From Deltaproteobacteria bacterium (GTDB taxonomy: Bacteria; Myxococcota; UBA796; SXON01): a DNA stretch of 16,999 nucleotides. A program made the position numbers and the translations under genes. A model generated the notes under the pieces. That model was not told the DNA's origin. It did no database searches and was given only the letters and a program-made list of their open reading frames with translations. Shown here piece by piece: positions 13,572 through 16,999 of this stretch (positions within the stretch are counted from its first letter, which is position 1; each line of letters opens with the position of its first letter). The stretch covers positions 1 to 16,999 of the forward strand of contig CANKNP010000071.1 of NCBI GenBank assembly GCA_947483545.1, written 5' to 3'.

Positions 13572-14699
13572 TCAGATCTGGTCAATTGGGCGTTCAAAGA
13601 CCCGGACGGCTTTGTAGATCTCCATCCCAGCGCCTTCGACCACTGCCCGCATCGGGGCGTTCCGCTCGTCGATCAGGCTGGCCTCCAAACGCGTGTACCC
13701 GGCGGCCTGAACCCCCTCGACGGCGTGCGCGATCAGGCGGGCGTGCAGGCCAGACCCCCGCATCTCCGGGAGGATCCCCAGCAGTTTGAAGCTCGCGGTC
13801 CGGATGGATCGCATCGCCCAGAGCAGGCGCCACCATCCGAGCGGCCAGAGCCTGCCGCTGGCCGCGATCACCGCCTCGTTCAACTCCGGCACGCAGATGG
13901 CGAAGCCCACGGGCTTGCCGTCCACGAGCGCGAGCTGCATCAGGCGCGGGTTGGTCAGGAACAGGAGCCCGGAGACGAGGCCCATGAACTGTGCGCGGGG
14001 CATGGGCGTATTGTCTGGGACCGTGCGGAAGGCCTCGACGAAAACCGTAAACGCGAGCGACAGGTCGCTGCGGAGGGAGAGCCAGCGGATGCTACGGATC
14101 GAGAGCCCTGGGAGCGTGACGCTGGCAGACTGAGCGGCGAGCTTTGGCGGAAGACCTCGCTTCTTGCCGTCGGGATCACACAGTTCGACGTGGTAAGCGA
14201 GGTGGTCGTGGTGTTTTTCAAAGCCCAATTCTTCGAGGAGGCGGGCATGGTGGGCGGCGTGGTGGGGTGCCAGGAGCGGCGGGCGAAAGGTAGCGCCCGT
14301 GACGGTCACGCCGACCTCCTCCACACGCGTGAGGTTGCGGGGCCCGCGCATGGCGGCGAGCCCCCAGCCGCGGATGTCGGCCTCCGCCCGGTCGATGAGG
14401 GCCCGCGCGACCTCGATGTCGTCGATGCAGTAGAAGAACCCGAAGAACCCAACGGACTCGCCCTTCAGTTGTTCGTGGCGGGGGTCTCGCAGCGCGGAGA
14501 TGGTGCCCACGATCTGGCCCTCCCGCCGGGCGATGTAGAGCCGAATCGTCGCCTCTTTGAAGAACGCGTTCTTCGGGCCAAGTCGGTATCGAAGCCAGGC
14601 ATGTAGCGGCGGGACGAACGCGTCGTCGTCCTTGTGAAGTTCGGTGGCGAAGCCGATGAAGGCGTCGAGATCCTCGACGGGTTCGACTGTGACAGTCAC
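13572..14699 (-). CDS. GNAT-like N-acetyltransferase family protein, 375 aa
   Basis: I place the start at the GTG at 14699, which overlaps the TGA of the upstream gene (GTGA). The frame is open further but would then overlap that gene heavily. The N-terminal half (VEDLDAFIGFATELHKDDD, VPPLHAWLRYRL, GFFGFFYCIDD at 84-94, AAMRGPRNL at 115-123) matches a large uncharacterised family usually annotated as GNAT N-acetyltransferase. A C-terminal segment (LPEMRGSGLHARL, then AGYTRLEASLIDERNAPM) looks like the acetyl-CoA-binding motif A of the GNAT fold with RGSG in the phosphate loop. The acceptor substrate is unknown. It is coupled to a signal-peptide protein of unknown function, so the pair is one transcription unit. 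Confidence 0.8.
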   Translation of the reverse strand: MTVTVEPVEDLDAFIGFATELHKDDDAFVPPLHAWLRYRLGPKNAFFKEATIRLYIARREGQIVGTISALRDPRHEQLKGESVGFFGFFYCIDDIEVARALIDRAEADIRGWGLAAMRGPRNLTRVEEVGVTVTGATFRPPLLAPHHAAHHARLLEELGFEKHHDHLAYHVELCDPDGKKRGLPPKLAAQSASVTLPGLSIRSIRWLSLRSDLSLAFTVFVEAFRTVPDNTPMPRAQFMGLVSGLLFLTNPRLMQLALVDGKPVGFAICVPELNEAVIAASGRLWPLGWWRLLWAMRSIRTASFKLLGILPEMRGSGLHARLIAHAVEGVQAAGYTRLEASLIDERNAPMRAVVEGAGMEIYKAVRVFERPIDQI

Positions 14700-15580
14700 G
14701 GCGAGGCGCGAAACGGGGTGTCGAACTCGTAGCTGATCTGAAGCTGGATGTTCGGCGGGCCCGCCTTCATGTCCGCGTCGTCCAGGACGTAGGGCAACAC
14801 CTGGACGATGAGCTGGGGGCCGGCGAGGAATTTGCGATCGGCGCGCAGCAGCAACACCCCGCCCAACACAAGGCTGCTGTCGGTCGATCGTACGGCCCAG
14901 TGGTGTCGCACGGTGGCGCCGATCCAGAACTTGCGCGAGACCCCATCGCCCTTCCAAATCATCGCCATGACCGCACCTTGTTGCTCGATGATGACGTCGT
15001 CCCAGGCGAGCACGAGGTCCCAGTAGGGCTCGTAGACGTAGGGGGCGGTGATGCTTTCGGGCTTCTCCATGCGGCGGGCTTCGATGGTCCAGGCGTCAAA
15101 CGCGACGATGGGCCCGACCTGCGCCTTCAATGTGGGCTCCGCAGAGACGTAGAACGCGTTGGTGGCGAAGCTCTCGTCGGCGCGGAGATCCCGGGCGGCG
15201 TCGGGCTTGCCGGATTCCAGTTGGTCGAAAGGGAGCGGGCCGAAGGAGGTGTGAAAGTATCGGATGAAGCTGCCTTGTACGTCCATGTCGAAGAACGCGG
15301 CGGGGGCGATCGAGAGCCGCGGGCCGACGTTGACATACGCGGGGGTGACGGCGGCCCGGAGGCCGGCGCCGGCGTAATTGTCGGCGAGCAGAAAACTCTC
15401 GGTCTTGTAGAGCGGGGTGCGGGCCTGAGCGCGGGCGTCAAGCTGCAGACCGGAGGGCCACAAGCCAGCGCCGAGCCCGACGCGGGTCCACATCCAGGGG
15501 GTCTCGGGGGTCTCTGCCTGGGCGACGAGGGGGAGCGACAACAGGGCCAGCAAGAGGAGCATCGGCGGAGTGTACCGCAC
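14696..15580 (-). CDS. Secreted or outer-membrane protein of unknown function, 294 aa
   Basis: Residues 1-22 form a type I signal peptide with a Leu-rich core ending in VAQA, cleaved before ETPETP. The mature protein alternates hydrophobic and polar residues with many aromatic and Gly positions (for example WMWTRVGLGAGLWPSGLQL, NIQLQISYEFDTPF near the C-terminus), which is typical of an outer-membrane beta-barrel or a periplasmic beta protein. It has no Cys. The GTG at 15580 is used, with AGGGGA about 11 nt upstream. An ATG at 15562 would leave a signal without its Arg. The stop overlaps the GTG start of the GNAT-like gene. Only 20 nt separate its start from the divergent RDD gene, so their promoters must lie inside each other's coding ends. 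I recognise no named family. Confidence 0.78.
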   Translation of the reverse strand: MRYTPPMLLLLALLSLPLVAQAETPETPWMWTRVGLGAGLWPSGLQLDARAQARTPLYKTESFLLADNYAGAGLRAAVTPAYVNVGPRLSIAPAAFFDMDVQGSFIRYFHTSFGPLPFDQLESGKPDAARDLRADESFATNAFYVSAEPTLKAQVGPIVAFDAWTIEARRMEKPESITAPYVYEPYWDLVLAWDDVIIEQQGAVMAMIWKGDGVSRKFWIGATVRHHWAVRSTDSSLVLGGVLLLRADRKFLAGPQLIVQVLPYVLDDADMKAGPPNIQLQISYEFDTPFRASP

Positions 15581-15600
15581 GTGGGCGTTAGTCCCCTGGG

Positions 15601-16284
15601 ATGCAACCCGCGATCGACGTAGCGATGGACGTGCGGGTGGGGATTCACCTGGCGACCCCGGCCAGCCGCGGCCTGGCCCAGGCGATCGACCTGGTCCTTC
15701 TCCAGCTCCTCCAGGTCATCCTCTTCGGGGTCGGCATGGTGCTCGCTGTCGTGGTGAGCAGTGCTTCGGGGGGGGCGATCGACTTCACCTTCCTGCTCGC
15801 GCTGGTGCTCCTCGGGAGCACGCTGGTGACGGCGTTGGCGTTCATCTGGCTCGAGCTGCGCTGGGAGGGTCAGACCCCCGGCAAGCGCTGGATCGGCATC
15901 CGCGTGGTCGCCGAGGACGGAACGGCGGCGGGCAACGGTGCGATCGTGGTTCGAAACGTGATGCGCCTCGTGGACATCCTGCCGGGCGTGTACTTCGTGG
16001 GGCTCGTGGCCATGTTGCTGTCGGAAAAGCACCAGCGGCTCGGGGACCTGGCGGCGGGCACCATCGTCGTCGCGGTGGAGCCCCCGCCCAAAAAGCTCCG
16101 GCGATGGCCCGCGGGCCTCTCGGATGGAGACGTGCGGCTGCTGGAGGCCTGGTTTGACCGCGCCCCGCAACTGAGCCCGGCGCGGGCGGAAGATCTGGCG
16201 CGGAAGCTCGTCGCGCACCTGGGCTGGACCAAAGAAGGCGACGCGACCGGCACGCTCCAGCGGCGTTGCCCCCCGGAGGGTTGA
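15601..16284 (+). CDS. RDD family membrane protein, 227 aa
   Basis: The RDD domain spans about 18-160. Arg23 and Asp30 lie in SRGLAQAIDL at the first helix, GQTPGKRWIGIRVV (90-103) is the conserved loop, and HQRLGDLAAGT (144-154) is the closing motif. Three membrane segments are visible (about 30-53, 62-84, 125-141). The C-terminal 65 residues are a cytosolic charged tail. ATG at 15601 or 15625 are both possible, and neither has a strong ribosome site. The function of RDD proteins is mostly unknown; some are linked to ion homeostasis. The adjoining SpoIIM/DUF95 gene starts on its last base, and this pair typically opens a cluster that also encodes a MoxR ATPase and DUF58 proteins, presumably beyond the window. 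Confidence 0.88.
   Translation: MQPAIDVAMDVRVGIHLATPASRGLAQAIDLVLLQLLQVILFGVGMVLAVVVSSASGGAIDFTFLLALVLLGSTLVTALAFIWLELRWEGQTPGKRWIGIRVVAEDGTAAGNGAIVVRNVMRLVDILPGVYFVGLVAMLLSEKHQRLGDLAAGTIVVAVEPPPKKLRRWPAGLSDGDVRLLEAWFDRAPQLSPARAEDLARKLVAHLGWTKEGDATGTLQRRCPPEG
16275..16280 (+). promoter_or_regulatory. Ribosome binding site for the SpoIIM-family gene
   Basis: GGAGGG lies 3 nt before the ATG at 16284, inside the end of the RDD gene. It fixes the start at the TGATG junction. Confidence 0.55.
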
Positions 16285-16999
16285 TGGACTACGGGCAGAT
16301 GATCGCCGCGCGAAGGGAAGCCTGGCGAGGAGCGCGCCAGACACTGGATCGTCGGACCCTCGTCGGGCTGGATTTTGACGCTGTGGAGGGCCTCGTCGCG
16401 CTGCACCGCCAGCTCTCGGCGGAGCTTGGCGTGGTGCAGGCCCGCTGGCCGGGGACGGAGGCCGAGTCCACGCTCCGACACCTCGTGCTCAAGGGCCACC
16501 GCCTGATCGCGCCCCCGCAGCCCGGCACGCTCGCCAGACTTCGCGACTTTCTACTCTACGAATACCCGGAAGCGTTTCGCGCGAGCGCTCCGGCGGTGCG
16601 GCTCTCCGTCGGCGTCTTCCTCGCGGGGTTCTGGCTCGGGCTGGTGCTCTGCACCTGGAAAGACGGGTTCGCCTTGCTCGTCATCGGTCAGGAGCACCTC
16701 GATCTGCTTCGCGGCGGGCAGATCTGGACCGACGATCTCGGCGATCAATCACCCATGTTCCTCGCGGTCCAGATCTTCGTCAACAACATCAAGGTGGCGT
16801 TGTACGCCTGGGCGGGCGGTGTGCTGCTCGGGCTCGGCACGACCTACGTGCTGCTCTACAACGGCGTGATGGTCGGCTGCCTCGTCGCCGTCTGCGCTCG
16901 GTATGGTCTGCTCGACCGGCTGTTCGCGTTCATCCCCGCCCACGGGATGCTGGAGCTGTTTTTGATCACCGTGGCCGGGGCCGCCGGGTATGAGCTGAC
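16284..16999 (+). CDS. SpoIIM/DUF95 family integral membrane protein, partial at window end
   Basis: The frame is open to the end of the window (238 full codons visible). The N-terminal 90 residues are soluble and helical (MDYGQMIAARREAWRGARQT, then RQLSAELGVVQARWPGTEAE). Membrane segments follow: VFLAGFWLGLVLC, then VNNIKVALYAWAGGVLLGLG and VMVGCLVAVCA. The last visible part carries PAHGMLEL, the conserved HGxxE motif of the stage II sporulation protein M family. Outside Firmicutes these proteins are not sporulation-specific; they accompany RDD, MoxR and DUF58 genes. The ATG shares one base with the TGA of the RDD gene. The C-terminus is cut by the window edge, and at least one more membrane segment is expected. 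Confidence 0.88.
   Translation, partial: MDYGQMIAARREAWRGARQTLDRRTLVGLDFDAVEGLVALHRQLSAELGVVQARWPGTEAESTLRHLVLKGHRLIAPPQPGTLARLRDFLLYEYPEAFRASAPAVRLSVGVFLAGFWLGLVLCTWKDGFALLVIGQEHLDLLRGGQIWTDDLGDQSPMFLAVQIFVNNIKVALYAWAGGVLLGLGTTYVLLYNGVMVGCLVAVCARYGLLDRLFAFIPAHGMLELFLITVAGAAGYEL

Noticed and set aside
14685..14697. GACTGTGACAGTC palindrome as an operator
   Set aside because: It lies inside coding sequence at the GTGA junction and is short. Chance is the simpler explanation.
14700..14957. N-terminal extension of the GNAT-like gene
   Set aside because: It would overlap the upstream gene by about 260 nt with Arg-rich sequence. The GTG at 14699 gives a family-like start and a GTGA junction.

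Overview
The window is about 17 kb of high-GC bacterial DNA with no rRNA, tRNA or CRISPR array that I can see. The best guess for the source is a member of the Myxococcota or a related deltaproteobacterial lineage. The reasons are the high GC, the many small lipoproteins, the long acidic Asp-Ser/Thr/Ala linker after a lipobox, a Cys-paired lipoprotein of a type I associate with myxobacteria, and frequent GTG starts with overlapping stop/start codons. This is inference from composition and protein style, not a marker-gene assignment. The first 16 bases are a pure G run that may be a sequencing or assembly artefact.

Left part (100-3187, + strand): three unrecognised genes packed as one operon (2-nt gap, then a 4-nt overlap). 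The middle gene carries a zinc-protease-like HExxHxxNxxH motif, and the third is a Cys- and aromatic-rich putative small lipoprotein with a noticeably lower GC content. A palindrome at 3211-3228 separates this operon from a convergent gene (3230-6085, - strand) for a single-chain molybdenum hydroxylase with two [2Fe-2S] clusters and no FAD domain.

Middle part (6206-9845): a Cys-rich lipoprotein directly followed by a DUF1704/MATCAP-like metallopeptidase, another lipoprotein, a divergently oriented NifU-C (Nfu-type) Fe-S protein with an Ala-rich N-terminal extension, and a MutT-like Nudix protein whose Nudix box has lost key glutamates.

Decayed defence locus (9854-11880, - strand): remnants of a type I restriction-modification operon in the order hsdM start, yhcG-like PD-(D/E)XK gene (DUF1016) with a single-base frameshift, and hsdR C-terminus. 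Two kinds of repeats lie between the yhcG gene and the hsdR fragment: three hairpin units and CAGAGG-type minisatellites. Upstream of the hsdM start is an exactly phased 14-bp tandem array (11995-12168).

Right part (12306-16999): a lipoprotein with an Asp-rich linker coupled to a canonical ADP-ribose-type Nudix hydrolase. Next is a convergent pair, a secreted or outer-membrane protein coupled to a GNAT-like protein. Last are an RDD membrane protein and a SpoIIM/DUF95 membrane protein that runs off the window; this pair usually belongs to a MoxR/DUF58 cluster. Most genes look like ordinary chromosomal genes. The points of real interest are the first operon, the restriction-modification graveyard with its repeats, and the 14-bp array.
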